The notes: a model not told the origin generated them from the letters alone. 64,000 nt of DNA from an uncultured Candidatus Saccharibacteria bacterium (GCA_938042065.1 CALISG010000007.1:59136-123135), one strand, 5' to 3'. Counted from the first letter of the stretch, positions 41,803 to 50,164 are shown. Numbers and translations are program-made.

Positions 41803-43617
41803 ATGAACGAACAGCAATTACAATCAATGCGGCACAGTCTAGCGCATATTATGGCGCAGGCGGTGCAGCATTTATGGCCGCAGGCTAAATTCGGTGTTGG
41901 GCCGGCTATTGATAATGGTTTTTACTACGATATTGATCTTGGTGATGTAAAGATATCGGAGGATGACTTTAGCCGAATCGAGAAAGAAATGCGAAGTATT
42001 ATTGGACGCGATCTGCCATTTACGCGTCAAGATGTGCCGGTTGATGAGGCGATAACTTGGGCGAAAGAAAACAATCAGCCTTACAAAATTGAATTGCTTA
42101 ACGACTTGAAACGGTCAGGTACTACAATAGCGAAAGACTTAGCGGGCCAGAAGCTTGGTTCTGCCAGCGATGATGAAAGCAAGGTTGACACTGTATCATT
42201 GTACTCGCAGGGTGATTATACTGACTTATGTCGTGGCGGTCACGTTGAAAGCACTGGCAAGGTCGGAGCTTTCAAGTTAATGCGCGTTGCTGGTGCGTAT
42301 TGGCGCGGTAATGAGAACAACCCGCAGATGCAGCGTTTGTACGGTGTCGCTTTTGCGACTCAAGCTGAACTGGACGGTTACTTGGATATGCTAGAAGAGG
42401 CAAAGAAGCGCGATCACCGCAAGCTTGGTAAAGAACTTGATCTTTACACTATGTCGCCGCTTGTTGGCATCGGTTTGCCGTTATTTACACCGCGCGGTAC
42501 GGTTCTGCGCGAAAAGGCAGCGCAGTTATCGAACGAACTGCGCCAAAAATACGGTTTTACGAAAGTTTGGACACCACATATTACCAAGAAGGATTTATAC
42601 GAAGCATCAGGACATTGGGCAAAATTTGGCGACGAACTTTTTTTGGTAACTAGCCAAGAGACTAGCGACAAGATGGCGCTCAAGCCGATGAACTGTCCGC
42701 ATCATACTCAAATTTTTGCCTCACAGCCGCGCAGTTATCGCGAGATGCCGATACGTTATTTAGAAACAACGACCGACTACCGCGACGAGAAGACTGGTGA
42801 ATTAGGCGGTTTGAGCCGCGTGCGTTCGTTAACTCAGGACGATAGCCACGTCTTTTGCCGGCCTGACCAAATTGAACAAGAAATTAATAATTTACTAGCT
42901 TGCGCGCAAGAATTGTACGATATTGTTGGCATGAAATTACGCGTGCGATTAAGTTACCGCGACGATGGCGAAGGCTATTTGGGCGAGTTAGAATTGTGGC
43001 AATCAGCCCAATCGCAACTCAAAGCTGCGGTTGTCGCTAAAGGTCTTGACTATTTTGAACAGGAAGGCGAAGCAGCTTTCTATGGGCCAAAAATAGACTT
43101 CATGGCGACCGATGCGATTGGACGAGAACATCAGGTTGCGACAGTGCAGTTAGACTTTGTCCAGCCTGAACGTTTTGGCCTTGAATACATAAATGAGTCT
43201 GGCGATTCGGAGCGTCCAGTAATGATTCACAGTGCATTGCTTGGTTCAATTGAACGCTTTTTGAGCGTGTTTATTGAGCATACGGCTGGCTGGTTTCCAT
43301 TCTGGATTGCACCTGAACAGGTTCGTATTCTTACAGTCAATGATACGGTAAATGACTATGTTGATGAAATTACATCAGTGCTAAAAACAGAGGTATTGAT
43401 GCGTCCTATAAAATACAACGAAGTAAGATTCACAGCAGATACGCGTAATGAGTCGTTAGGCAAAAAAATCCGTGAGGCAACTGTTGTAAAAATTCCAGTA
43501 CAAATTATAGTTGGTCCAAAGGATAAGGCTGCACGTGTCGTTAGCGTTCGTACTCGCGCGGGCGAGGAGCAGGTTTCTATTGATCAACTAGCTGAATACA
43601 TTCAGAGCATCCAATAA
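41803..43617 (+). CDS. thrS: Threonine-tRNA ligase
   Basis: A 604-residue threonyl-tRNA synthetase. It starts directly with the editing domain (MRHSLAHIMAQAV with the HxxxH site, later DLCRGGHV and FKLMRVAGAYWRG); the N-terminal TGS domain of about 60 residues is absent. The catalytic domain has motif 2 (YRDEKTGELGGLSRVR), zinc ligands in MNCPHHTQ, DDSHVFC and MIHSALLGSIERF, and the anticodon-binding domain follows. The ATG at 41803 has AAGGAGG; a longer frame from 41737 would begin inside the terminator. Its stop overlaps the miaA start (TAATG). Confidence 0.97.
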   Translation: MNEQQLQSMRHSLAHIMAQAVQHLWPQAKFGVGPAIDNGFYYDIDLGDVKISEDDFSRIEKEMRSIIGRDLPFTRQDVPVDEAITWAKENNQPYKIELLNDLKRSGTTIAKDLAGQKLGSASDDESKVDTVSLYSQGDYTDLCRGGHVESTGKVGAFKLMRVAGAYWRGNENNPQMQRLYGVAFATQAELDGYLDMLEEAKKRDHRKLGKELDLYTMSPLVGIGLPLFTPRGTVLREKAAQLSNELRQKYGFTKVWTPHITKKDLYEASGHWAKFGDELFLVTSQETSDKMALKPMNCPHHTQIFASQPRSYREMPIRYLETTTDYRDEKTGELGGLSRVRSLTQDDSHVFCRPDQIEQEINNLLACAQELYDIVGMKLRVRLSYRDDGEGYLGELELWQSAQSQLKAAVVAKGLDYFEQEGEAAFYGPKIDFMATDAIGREHQVATVQLDFVQPERFGLEYINESGDSERPVMIHSALLGSIERFLSVFIEHTAGWFPFWIAPEQVRILTVNDTVNDYVDEITSVLKTEVLMRPIKYNEVRFTADTRNESLGKKIREATVVKIPVQIIVGPKDKAARVVSVRTRAGEEQVSIDQLAEYIQSIQ

Positions 43618-44546
43618 TGAAAAAATTAGCTGCCGCTGTTGAGCGCGATAATAAATTGCTAGCAGCAGCTGACGTAACAGATTTGCCGCTAGTCGTTATT
43701 ACTGGTCCGACTGCTAGCGGCAAAACTGAGCTAGCGATTCGGATCGCTAAAAAATTTAACGGTGAGGTCATCTCGGCTGACTCGCGAGCAATTTATCGCG
43801 GACTCGATATCGGTACAGCTAAACCAACGTCTGAAGAACAACAGGGGATAGCGCATTGGGGTATTGACATAGTCGATCCAGGAGAGAGGTTTACGGCAGC
43901 GAATTTTAAGGTGTATGCTCAGCGAAAGATTAGCGAAATTCGTTCACGCGGGCATCTGCCGATTATGGCTGGTGGTACTGGTTTGTATATCGATAGCGTA
44001 CTGTACGATTTTAAGTTTACGGCATATTCAAACAATCTTGATGAACGGCGTAAACTTGAGAATAAATCGCTAGAACAGCTTGTGTATCATTGCGAAAAAA
44101 ACAACATTAAATTGCCGAAAAATATAAAAAACAAGCGACACATTGTTAGCTCTATTCTACGCAAAGGGGAAGATCCTCTCAAAAATGATAAAATAATTAG
44201 CAATACTATACTAGTAGGTATAGCGACAGACAGAGACATTCTAAGAAGCAGAATTGAAGAGCGGGCAAAAAATATTGTAAGTAATACAACAATAAATGAA
44301 GCTATACGCGCGGCAGAGAAGTGGGGCTGGTACAACGAGGCAATGACTGGGAATGTCTATCCGCTTATCAAACAATATCTAGATGGCACAATTAACGAGA
44401 TTGAACTTGAGCGAAAACTTTGCGTACTAGATTGGCGGTTGGCTAAACGCCAGCTCACTTGGCTGAGGCGGAATAAGGATATTAAATGGTTTAGTATTGA
44501 TGAAGCATGGACCTACATCGTGAACAATCTAGATAAGAGCTCTTAG
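43617..44546 (+). CDS. miaA: tRNA dimethylallyltransferase MiaA
   Basis: A 309-residue enzyme that adds a dimethylallyl group to A37 of tRNAs reading UNN codons. The P-loop is ITGPTASGKTELAIRIA, followed by ISADSRAIYRGLDIGTAKPT, HWGIDIVDPGERFTAANF and AGGTGLYIDSVLYDF. The first 22 residues are an extension before the P-loop. The common ADSMQVY reads ADSRAIY. Co-translated with thrS through a TAATG overlap, an unusual pairing of a synthetase with a tRNA modification gene. Confidence 0.95.
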   Translation: MKKLAAAVERDNKLLAAADVTDLPLVVITGPTASGKTELAIRIAKKFNGEVISADSRAIYRGLDIGTAKPTSEEQQGIAHWGIDIVDPGERFTAANFKVYAQRKISEIRSRGHLPIMAGGTGLYIDSVLYDFKFTAYSNNLDERRKLENKSLEQLVYHCEKNNIKLPKNIKNKRHIVSSILRKGEDPLKNDKIISNTILVGIATDRDILRSRIEERAKNIVSNTTINEAIRAAEKWGWYNEAMTGNVYPLIKQYLDGTINEIELERKLCVLDWRLAKRQLTWLRRNKDIKWFSIDEAWTYIVNNLDKSS

Positions 44547-44578
44547 ATATGATACTCTTATAATAAAGGGTTTACGGT

Positions 44579-45190
44579 ATGATTGACGCATTATTTGGTT
44601 CAAAAACGAGGGTAAAACTTCTGCATCTCTTTCTTAACAATCCTGGAAAGTCGTTTTATGTCCGCGAGATTACGCGGTTGATTGGCGAACAGATAAATTC
44701 TGTGCGCAGAGAGCTATCTAATATGCTTGATGCCGGTGTGCTGCTGAGTAATACAAACGATAATAAACTATATTACGAGATTAACCGCTCTTACATTCAC
44801 TACAAACCGCTCAAAGAGATTTTTACTAATAATGATGTTAGTAAGCAAAAACCAAAAAGATTTTCAAAACAGTCTGCTAGTAGCGAGACAGACGATTGGC
44901 GAATTGCTCTGGCGGCTTTGCCTAAAGCAAAAATTGTAATAGCAGCAGGCGTATTGGTTCGCGGTTCAGCGAGCAAGGTTGATTTATTGATCGTCGGTAA
45001 TGTCGAATCTAAACGTGTAGCGGATGTAGTAAATGGAATAGAAATAAAAGTCGGTAGGCAGCTAACGTTTAGTAGAATGCTGTACGACGAATTCTATTAT
45101 CGCTTGAGCGTGCATGATAGGTTCATTAATGATATATTATCAAGCAGACACGAAGTTGTAGTAGATAGTGAAAATATTCTGCAGCGATAG
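44579..45190 (+). CDS. Winged-helix protein with nucleotidyltransferase-like domain
   Basis: A 203-residue protein. Residues 1 to about 75 form a winged helix of the MarR/ArsR-like type (MIDALFGSKTRVKLLHLFLNNPGKSFYVREI, SVRRELSNMLDAGVL). The C-terminal half (residues about 110 to 195) resembles a minimal nucleotidyltransferase fold: VLVRGSASKVDLLIVGNV is like the GS-x-DxDLLIVG signature, though only one acidic residue is kept, so catalysis is doubtful. Similar fusions occur in archaea and CPR. It may be a transcription regulator; no target is evident. TATAAT lies 14 bases before the ATG. Confidence 0.75.
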   Translation: MIDALFGSKTRVKLLHLFLNNPGKSFYVREITRLIGEQINSVRRELSNMLDAGVLLSNTNDNKLYYEINRSYIHYKPLKEIFTNNDVSKQKPKRFSKQSASSETDDWRIALAALPKAKIVIAAGVLVRGSASKVDLLIVGNVESKRVADVVNGIEIKVGRQLTFSRMLYDEFYYRLSVHDRFINDILSSRHEVVVDSENILQR

Positions 45191-45210
45191 AAATGAAGGA
45201 GGAAAAAATA

Positions 45211-45849
45211 GTGTTTGACATAGAATACAAAGGCGGAAACACGATTGTACTTTCGGGTAAAAAGACTACTATTATTACAGATCCGAAATTGTCGTTGATC
45301 GGACTAAAAGATGCCAAAACTACCGGTTGCATTGAACTTGCTACCGAGGATCGCTTCGCTGTTAAGGCGGATGGTGCAAAGCTCGTAGTGAATGGTCCTG
45401 GCGAATACGAAATAGGAGATTTTGTTATAAAAGGAATTGCTGCTGTTCGACATCTTGATAGCGGCAGCAATGAAAAACTAGATACAATTTATCGGGTAGA
45501 ATGCGGTAATGTTGCTATAGGTGTTATTGGTAACATCGAACCAAAATTAAACGATGATCAATTAGAAAATCTTGGAGTGATAGACATCCTAATAGTTCCA
45601 GTCGGTGGATCTGGCTATACGCTTGATGCCACGAGCGCTGTGGCTCTGGTTCGTGCTATTAGCCCGAAGGTTGTCGTGCCGATACATTATGCTGATAGCG
45701 GTATATCTTACGAAGTGCCACAGGATTCGGCCGAAGTTTTTGTTAAAGAAATGGGTGCGCCTGTCGAAAATGTATCTAAACTAAAAGTAAAGAATGACTC
45801 CTCGCTGCCAACGGTATTAACGACGTATATATTGTCGCGAACGAGATAA
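45211..45849 (+). CDS. Metallo-beta-lactamase-fold protein without the metal motif
   Basis: A 212-residue protein similar in outline to COG2220-type MBL-fold hydrolases (IEYKGGNTIVLSGKKTTIITDPKL, PGEYEIGDFVIKGIAA, VDILIVPVGGSGYTLD-like stretch, then VVVPIHYAD). The HxHxDH motif that binds zinc is missing and only a late His remains, so it is probably not a standard hydrolase. The GTG at 45211 is chosen because AAGGAGG lies 8 bases upstream; the ATG at 45193 sits before this site. It is 20 bases after the winged-helix gene and may be in one unit with it. Confidence 0.78.
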   Translation: MFDIEYKGGNTIVLSGKKTTIITDPKLSLIGLKDAKTTGCIELATEDRFAVKADGAKLVVNGPGEYEIGDFVIKGIAAVRHLDSGSNEKLDTIYRVECGNVAIGVIGNIEPKLNDDQLENLGVIDILIVPVGGSGYTLDATSAVALVRAISPKVVVPIHYADSGISYEVPQDSAEVFVKEMGAPVENVSKLKVKNDSSLPTVLTTYILSRTR

Positions 45850-45870
45850 TATAGTCTAAGGTTAAATAAT

Positions 45871-45897
45871 AAAATCCCCCTGTTGTAGGGGGATTTT
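45871..45897. terminator. Bidirectional terminator
   Basis: A 10-bp stem (AAAATCCCCC with GGGGGATTTT) around a 7-nt loop between convergent genes; A and T runs on both sides let it stop both transcripts. Confidence 0.85.
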
Positions 45898-45907
45898 ACT
45901 TTGTTGC

Positions 45908-46108
45908 TTAGGCTGAAGCTATGATACCTTTTTTCTTGAGTGTGCGTATAGCCTTCGTTGAAAGTACCATGGTGATTTTTTTACCATTAACAACTAAAGT
46001 CTTTCTTTGAAGGTTGGGTTTGAACACTCGCTTGTTGCGCTGCAGAGAGAAACTTACTTTGTTTCCGAACTGCTTGCCTTTGCCAGTCAGCTCACATCGT
46101 GCTGCCAT
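45908..46108 (-). CDS. rpmB: Ribosomal protein bL28
   Basis: A 66-residue large-subunit protein bL28. MAARCELTGKGKQFGNKVSFS and the KRVFKPNLQRKTL segment are typical. The ATG at 46108 is preferred over an in-frame GTG 12 bases upstream because family members begin at this position. It converges on the MBL-fold gene. Confidence 0.95.
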   Translation of the reverse strand: MAARCELTGKGKQFGNKVSFSLQRNKRVFKPNLQRKTLVVNGKKITMVLSTKAIRTLKKKGIIASA

Positions 46109-46203
46109 TGTAGATTCCACTTCTTAATTACGGTTATTATCAATCTGTCCTAGTATACTCTGGTTTTGATTCTTCGTCAAGAGCTGGTACAATGATAAAT
46201 TAG

Positions 46204-46851
46204 ATGGATGTTCTGTATATAATTATTGTTTTGGTGGTGATATTTGTGTCGATGACGTTGCATGAATTAGCTCACGGCTTGGTGGCAAATAGTTTGGGTG
46301 ATCGAACTGCGTATGATTTTGGCAGATTAACTTTGAATCCGATAAAACATATAGATCCGTATATGACTATATTACTGCCGATGATAATAATTATCACAAA
46401 CATGACAACTGGAGCTAGCGTGCCAATCTTTGGTGGTGCAAAACCAGTACCTTTTAATCCAAGCAATATAAAGCATGGCGAGATTGGAGTGGCATTGGTA
46501 GCTATAAGCGGTCCGTTAGTGAACTTCTTTTTAGCGTTTGTAGCGTACGTAATACTTGTAGTCTCTAAGTCTGAGGCGGGTTCTTTGTTGAACTCTGTAT
46601 TAACGGCTTTTACAATGGTGAATTTGGGGTTTTTTGCTTTCAATATAATTCCGATACCACCATTGGATGGATCGCGAGTACTGTATGCGCTTGCCCCCGA
46701 CTTTGTGAGGAGCATTTTCGATACTATAGAGAGATATGGTGTTTTATTAATCTTTGCCATAGTTATGGTTGGCGGTTCGTTAATAGTTACTTATATGAAC
46801 TTTATAATCGTAAACATACTAAAAGGATTCTCTATCGTTTTTGGCGGGTAG
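46204..46851 (+). CDS. Site-2 protease family (M50) membrane peptidase
   Basis: A 215-residue intramembrane zinc protease. HELAHGLVANSLGD has the HExxH motif, and NIIPIPPLDGSRVL supplies the NPxxDG-type third zinc ligand (IPPLDG). About five membrane helices are present. It is the compact form without a PDZ domain, like RIP/YwhC proteins. Substrates are usually anti-sigma factors or membrane signals; none is encoded next to it. TACAAT lies 10 bases before the ATG. Confidence 0.92.
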   Translation: MDVLYIIIVLVVIFVSMTLHELAHGLVANSLGDRTAYDFGRLTLNPIKHIDPYMTILLPMIIIITNMTTGASVPIFGGAKPVPFNPSNIKHGEIGVALVAISGPLVNFFLAFVAYVILVVSKSEAGSLLNSVLTAFTMVNLGFFAFNIIPIPPLDGSRVLYALAPDFVRSIFDTIERYGVLLIFAIVMVGGSLIVTYMNFIIVNILKGFSIVFGG

Positions 46852-46857
46852 TCGTGG

Positions 46858-46863
46858 TACAAT
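46858..46863 (+). promoter_or_regulatory. Extended -10 box (TGGTACAAT) of structured RNA
   Basis: TGG-TACAAT, then six bases to the A at 46870 that opens the closing helix of the RNA. Confidence 0.7.
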
Positions 46864-46869
46864 ATAATT

Positions 46870-47010
46870 AGCCTCTTAGGCGCCAGCGTATATGATTTTC
46901 CTAACAAATCATTGATAGGGATCTCAACAGCAGTATTCTCGTGGGAATATTGTGAGAGAACCCACCTTGCAATAAGCGGGGAATATCAGTCGCTAGCCTG
47001 GAGGCTTTTT
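46870..47010 (+). ncRNA. Unidentified structured RNA, about 141 nt
   Basis: A noncoding gene between the M50 protease and rnpB. The ends pair as AGCCTC (46870) with GAGGCT (47001), continued by AGGC/GCCT and AGCG/CGCT, and are followed by TTTTT. Inside are three hairpins: ATGATTT/AAATCAT (46892 to 46912), a long imperfect one centred on AGTATTC/GAATATT (46918 to 46963) and CCTTGC/GCGGGG (46965 to 46981). This makes a four-way layout. No SRP signature (GGAAGGAAGCAG type) or tRNA arms are present. 6S RNA is possible, but its long open bubble is not evident. Confidence 0.65.
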
Positions 47011-47014
47011 GTGA

Positions 47015-47020
47015 TATAAT
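47015..47020 (+). promoter_or_regulatory. Extended -10 box (TGATATAAT) of rnpB
   Basis: TGA-TATAAT, six bases, then the first base of the mature RNase P RNA. This calibrates the distance from -10 to transcription start in this genome. Confidence 0.8.
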
Positions 47021-47026
47021 TACGCT

Positions 47027-47378
47027 AGGCTATCGGGTAATCGCTGGTTCTTTACAGAACAAGAGGAAAGTCCGGGCAGCGTAGGACATGGCAGTCGCTA
47101 ACGGCGACCAGAGGTAACTCTAGGGAAAGTGCCACAGAAACGATACCGCTATCTCAAATCTGCTTAATGTACGATGACTGATAGTAAGGGTGAAAAGAGC
47201 GGTGTAAGAGACCGTAGCCGACTATGGTGACATAGAAGGAGGGTAAACCCTGCCAGCTGCAAGGTGTATTATCGTATAAGTTGTTCGCTTGATAATACTA
47301 ACATCCGCTTGAGCTGTGCAGCAATGTGCAGCCTAGATAGATGATTACCGATAACAGAACCCGGCTTATAGATAGCCT
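47027..47378 (+). ncRNA. rnpB: RNase P RNA (type A)
   Basis: The catalytic RNA that trims tRNA 5' ends, 352 nt. The ends pair (AGGCTATC with GATAGCCT). Conserved parts are AGAGGAAAGTCCGGGC, CACAGAAACGATACCGC, GGTGAAAAG, GAGGGTAAACCC, and the 3' AACAGAACCCGGCTTA. The order and spacing fit the ancestral bacterial type A. No protein subunit gene is in the window. Confidence 0.97.
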
Positions 47379-47418
47379 AATAAAAGACCGCTAGTTGATC
47401 TCGCGGTCTTTTATTAGG
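47376..47418. terminator. Bidirectional terminator between rnpB and rplT
   Basis: A 16-bp stem (CCTAATAAAAGACCGC with GCGGTCTTTTATTAGG) around an 11-nt loop; it serves rnpB on the plus strand and the infC operon on the minus strand. Confidence 0.8.
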
Positions 47419-47442
47419 CTTAAGTTCTACGTAGAAGAATTT

Positions 47443-47790
47443 TTATTGCTTTGTTGCTTCTTTGACGATCTCAGAAAAAGCTTCCGGCTCGTTGACGGCT
47501 AAGTCAGCGAGGACCTTACGGTTGATTTCAATGTTGGTCGCGCGAAGACTTGCTATCAATTTACCGTAGGTTGTGCCATTTTGGCGGGCAGCTGCATTGA
47601 TACGAGTAATCCACAGGCTGCGCAGATCGCGCTTTTTGTTGCGGCGGTCGCGATATGCGTACTGCAAGGCGCGAATTACGGCTTGCTTAGCTAAGCGAAA
47701 GCTTCGGGTGCGGTTATGCTGCATTCCCTTGGCTAATTTTAAGGTCTTCTTATGTTTCGCCGAAGCGGCGACTCCTCGTTTGACTCGCAT
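47443..47790 (-). CDS. rplT: Ribosomal protein bL20
   Basis: A 115-residue bL20. [23 protein letters not shown], then [24 protein letters not shown] and [15 protein letters not shown] are diagnostic. Last gene of infC-rpmI-rplT. In other bacteria bL20 binds the operon mRNA and represses it. Confidence 0.97.
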   Translation of the reverse strand: MRVKRGVAASAKHKKTLKLAKGMQHNRTRSFRLAKQAVIRALQYAYRDRRNKKRDLRSLWITRINAAARQNGTTYGKLIASLRATNIEINRKVLADLAVNEPEAFSEIVKEATKQ

Positions 47791-47793
47791 ATA

Positions 47794-47988
47794 TTAGACT
47801 CCCAATGCTCGCTTAACGTTTTTTGCTATGCCGCCTTTAATAATAGCGCTGGTATTAATATTTCGCTTGCGCGACTTGCTTTTCTTGGACAGCATGTGGT
47901 TCCCGAATGCGCGGCGACGGGTAAGTTTGCCGGTACTGGTTAGCTTTATGCGCTTAGCAGTGCCCTTGTGGGTCTTCATTTTTGGCAT
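47794..47988 (-). CDS. rpmI: Ribosomal protein bL35
   Basis: A 64-residue bL35: MPKMKTHKGTAKRIKLT and LTRRRAFGNHMLSKKSKSRKR are typical. Its ATG overlaps the infC stop (TAATG), with AAGGAG inside the end of infC, so the two are coupled. Confidence 0.97.
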   Translation of the reverse strand: MPKMKTHKGTAKRIKLTSTGKLTRRRAFGNHMLSKKSKSRKRNINTSAIIKGGIAKNVKRALGV

Positions 47989-48494
47989 TATTTACTCCTT
48001 ATTACTATGCTGAGATTTCTCCCGGCCATCGTTGGTTTTTGCTCGAGCGTAGCTTCGTCTTTTAGCTGTTCCATCATCTTGTCTATCAAGTCATAACCTA
48101 AATTTTTATGGGCTATTTCTCGACCGCGGAAGAAAATAAGGATTTTTACTTTATGTCCGTCCGACAAGAAAGCGCGTATTTTGCGCAGCTTGATCTCTAG
48201 ATCGTTACTACCGATTTTCAAACCAAATCGCATTTGCTTTAGCTCGTTGGCTTTATTATTGCGCCGTGCTTTTTGCTGCTCCTTCATCTTCTGATATTGA
48301 TATTTTCCCCAATCAACAATCTTAGCTACAGGAGGGTTAGCTTTAGGCGATATTTCTACTAAATCAACGCCTGCTTTTTGTGCAATATCTAGAGCTTCTC
48401 TTAAAGACATAACGCCAAGCTGATTACCATCAGCCCCAATTACGCGAAGCTCATTGCTGCGGATAGCGTTATTTATGCGAGTTGAATTATTAAT
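47988..48494 (-). CDS. infC: Translation initiation factor IF-3, ATT start codon
   Basis: A 168-residue IF-3 that checks start codons on the 30S subunit. No ATG fits the N-terminus; the first ATG would cut off the conserved INNAIRSNELRVIGADGNQLGVM region. The frame instead runs back to an ATT at 48494, which lies seven bases after AAGGAG and gives the normal family length. An AUU start is the known autoregulatory device of infC in Escherichia coli and others. Later motifs are LVEISPKANPPVAKI, RFGLKIGSNDLEIKLRKI and the C-terminal IVIRSK. Confidence 0.93.
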   Translation of the reverse strand: MNNSTRINNAIRSNELRVIGADGNQLGVMSLREALDIAQKAGVDLVEISPKANPPVAKIVDWGKYQYQKMKEQQKARRNNKANELKQMRFGLKIGSNDLEIKLRKIRAFLSDGHKVKILIFFRGREIAHKNLGYDLIDKMMEQLKDEATLEQKPTMAGRNLSIVIRSK

Positions 48495-48578
48495 CGTAGT
48501 TCTCCTTTAGAACAGTTGTTTTACTGAGTCTATACTCGCTGTACATGGTAACAAATTACCGATAATAAATCAAGCTCG

Positions 48579-50099
48579 TTATCGGTATTGGAGAGCTTCT
48601 GCGATATGTGCAGCTTGTATTTTGGCGCTATTGTCTAGATCTGCAATAGTGCGGGCGACACGGATGATTTTGAAATAGCTGCGTGGGCTCAAGCTCAGTT
48701 TATCCGAAGCCTGTGACAACATATTTTTTGATTTCTCATCAAGTTTAGCAAATGTATTTATTTCTCTATTTGTTAAATTGCTGTTGTATTTATCGCTACT
48801 ATTGTATCTTATTGATTGGATATTGAGGGCATTCTTAATCAAGTTTGCTGCAGTTTTGTGTTGTTTACAAGACAACGAATTATACGAAGACAATGTACTG
48901 TTCGGTACGCGTGAGACGTGTACGACTAAATCAATTCTATCCATAAGCGGACCCGATAGCTTGCGTTGATAATTAGCTATTTGCGCTGGAGTGCAGGAAC
49001 ATTCCTTGGTTTGATCGCCAAAATATCCGCAAGGACAAGGGTTCATGGTAGCAACCAGCATAAAGTTAGCGGGGTAGGTGGCACGCATACGCGATCTGGT
49101 AATAGTAACTTTCTTGTCTTCTAGGGGTTGCCTCAGGGCTTCAATAGAAGAATGCGAGAACTCAGGTATTTCATCTAAGTAAAGTACTCCTAGGTGAGCT
49201 AGGCTAATCTCGCCAGGTTTCGGGCTTGATCCGCCACCGATAAGCGATGTCTGGCTGGCTGTGTGGTGCGGGGAACGAAACGGACGCTGACGGATAATAG
49301 ATTCTGTCGAGGAACCCTCTATGCTGTATATTTTTGTAGCCGCTAACATTTCTTCAGGCGAGAGCGGAGGTAGTAGGTTAGGTAGGGTTTTTGCTAGCAT
49401 TGATTTTCCGGCTCCTGGAGGTCCGGATAACAATATATTATGATGTCCTGCCGCTGCGATTATGAGGGCTCGTTTTGCTTGTTCTTGACCAGCCACTTCA
49501 TCGAGCAGGGTTTGTTTGTTGGGCTCGCTTTCTTCTGAATAAATGTGCGGACAAACAGCATCCTTGGTGATGATTTTTTCTTTCTTTAAATGCAGGTAAA
49601 GCTGCTTGATATTATCTACAGGTATGATATTTATGCCGCCTACTAGAGACGCTTGATTAGCGTTATTAGAAGGTAAGTATATAGTATTAATACCAGATTT
49701 TTTTGCGGTTTCGGCGATATTGATAGCGCCGCTAGTGGGGCGGATGTCTCCGTTGAGCGCTAGCTCGCCAGCGAATATAGAATTTGCAATATCCTGTTCG
49801 CGGAGTTGTCCGGCTGATAATAAGATAGACAAGGCGATAGGTAGATCATAATGTGTACCTTCCTTTGGAATTTCGGCAGGCGCAAGGTTGATAGTGATAC
49901 GTTTAGTTGGGTATTCTAGGCCAGAATTGACGATGGCGCTGCGGACTCGTTCTTTAGATTCGTCGATTGATTTATTACCGAGACCAACTATGCGTATACT
50001 AGGCAGCCCATTTGATATGTCACTTTCTACTTCTACGATACTGCCATCGTATCCAACGGGTGAAACCGTAAGGATTTTAGCGGTTGATGCCATGACCAT
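48579..50099 (-). CDS. comM: ComM/YifB family AAA+ ATPase
   Basis: A 506-residue protein of the magnesium chelatase-like YifB/ComM family. ComM is a helicase that extends strand exchange during natural transformation. The N-terminal Lon-like domain (VSPVGYDGSIVEVESDISNGLPSI, LAPAEIPKEGTHYDLPIA) is followed by the AAA+ core with Walker A LLSGPPGAGKSMLA, HHTASQTSLIGGG, GEISLAHLGVLYLDEIPEF and the cysteine motif MNPCPCGYFGD with ECSCTP. Either ATG at 50099 or 50093 may start it. Together with type IV pili it supports DNA uptake. Confidence 0.95.
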   Translation of the reverse strand: MVMASTAKILTVSPVGYDGSIVEVESDISNGLPSIRIVGLGNKSIDESKERVRSAIVNSGLEYPTKRITINLAPAEIPKEGTHYDLPIALSILLSAGQLREQDIANSIFAGELALNGDIRPTSGAINIAETAKKSGINTIYLPSNNANQASLVGGINIIPVDNIKQLYLHLKKEKIITKDAVCPHIYSEESEPNKQTLLDEVAGQEQAKRALIIAAAGHHNILLSGPPGAGKSMLAKTLPNLLPPLSPEEMLAATKIYSIEGSSTESIIRQRPFRSPHHTASQTSLIGGGSSPKPGEISLAHLGVLYLDEIPEFSHSSIEALRQPLEDKKVTITRSRMRATYPANFMLVATMNPCPCGYFGDQTKECSCTPAQIANYQRKLSGPLMDRIDLVVHVSRVPNSTLSSYNSLSCKQHKTAANLIKNALNIQSIRYNSSDKYNSNLTNREINTFAKLDEKSKNMLSQASDKLSLSPRSYFKIIRVARTIADLDNSAKIQAAHIAEALQYR

Positions 50100-50144
50100 A
50101 TAGTTAAAAGTTAATCATACTATACGGATGATGTAAATAAGTGA

Positions 50145-50150
50145 TATAAT
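50145..50150 (+). promoter_or_regulatory. Extended -10 box (TGATATAAT) of ssrA
   Basis: TGA-TATAAT lies 14 bases before the mature tmRNA 5' end, leaving a short 5' trailer for RNase P. Confidence 0.7.
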
Positions 50151-50164
50151 GTCAAGGGTAACGT

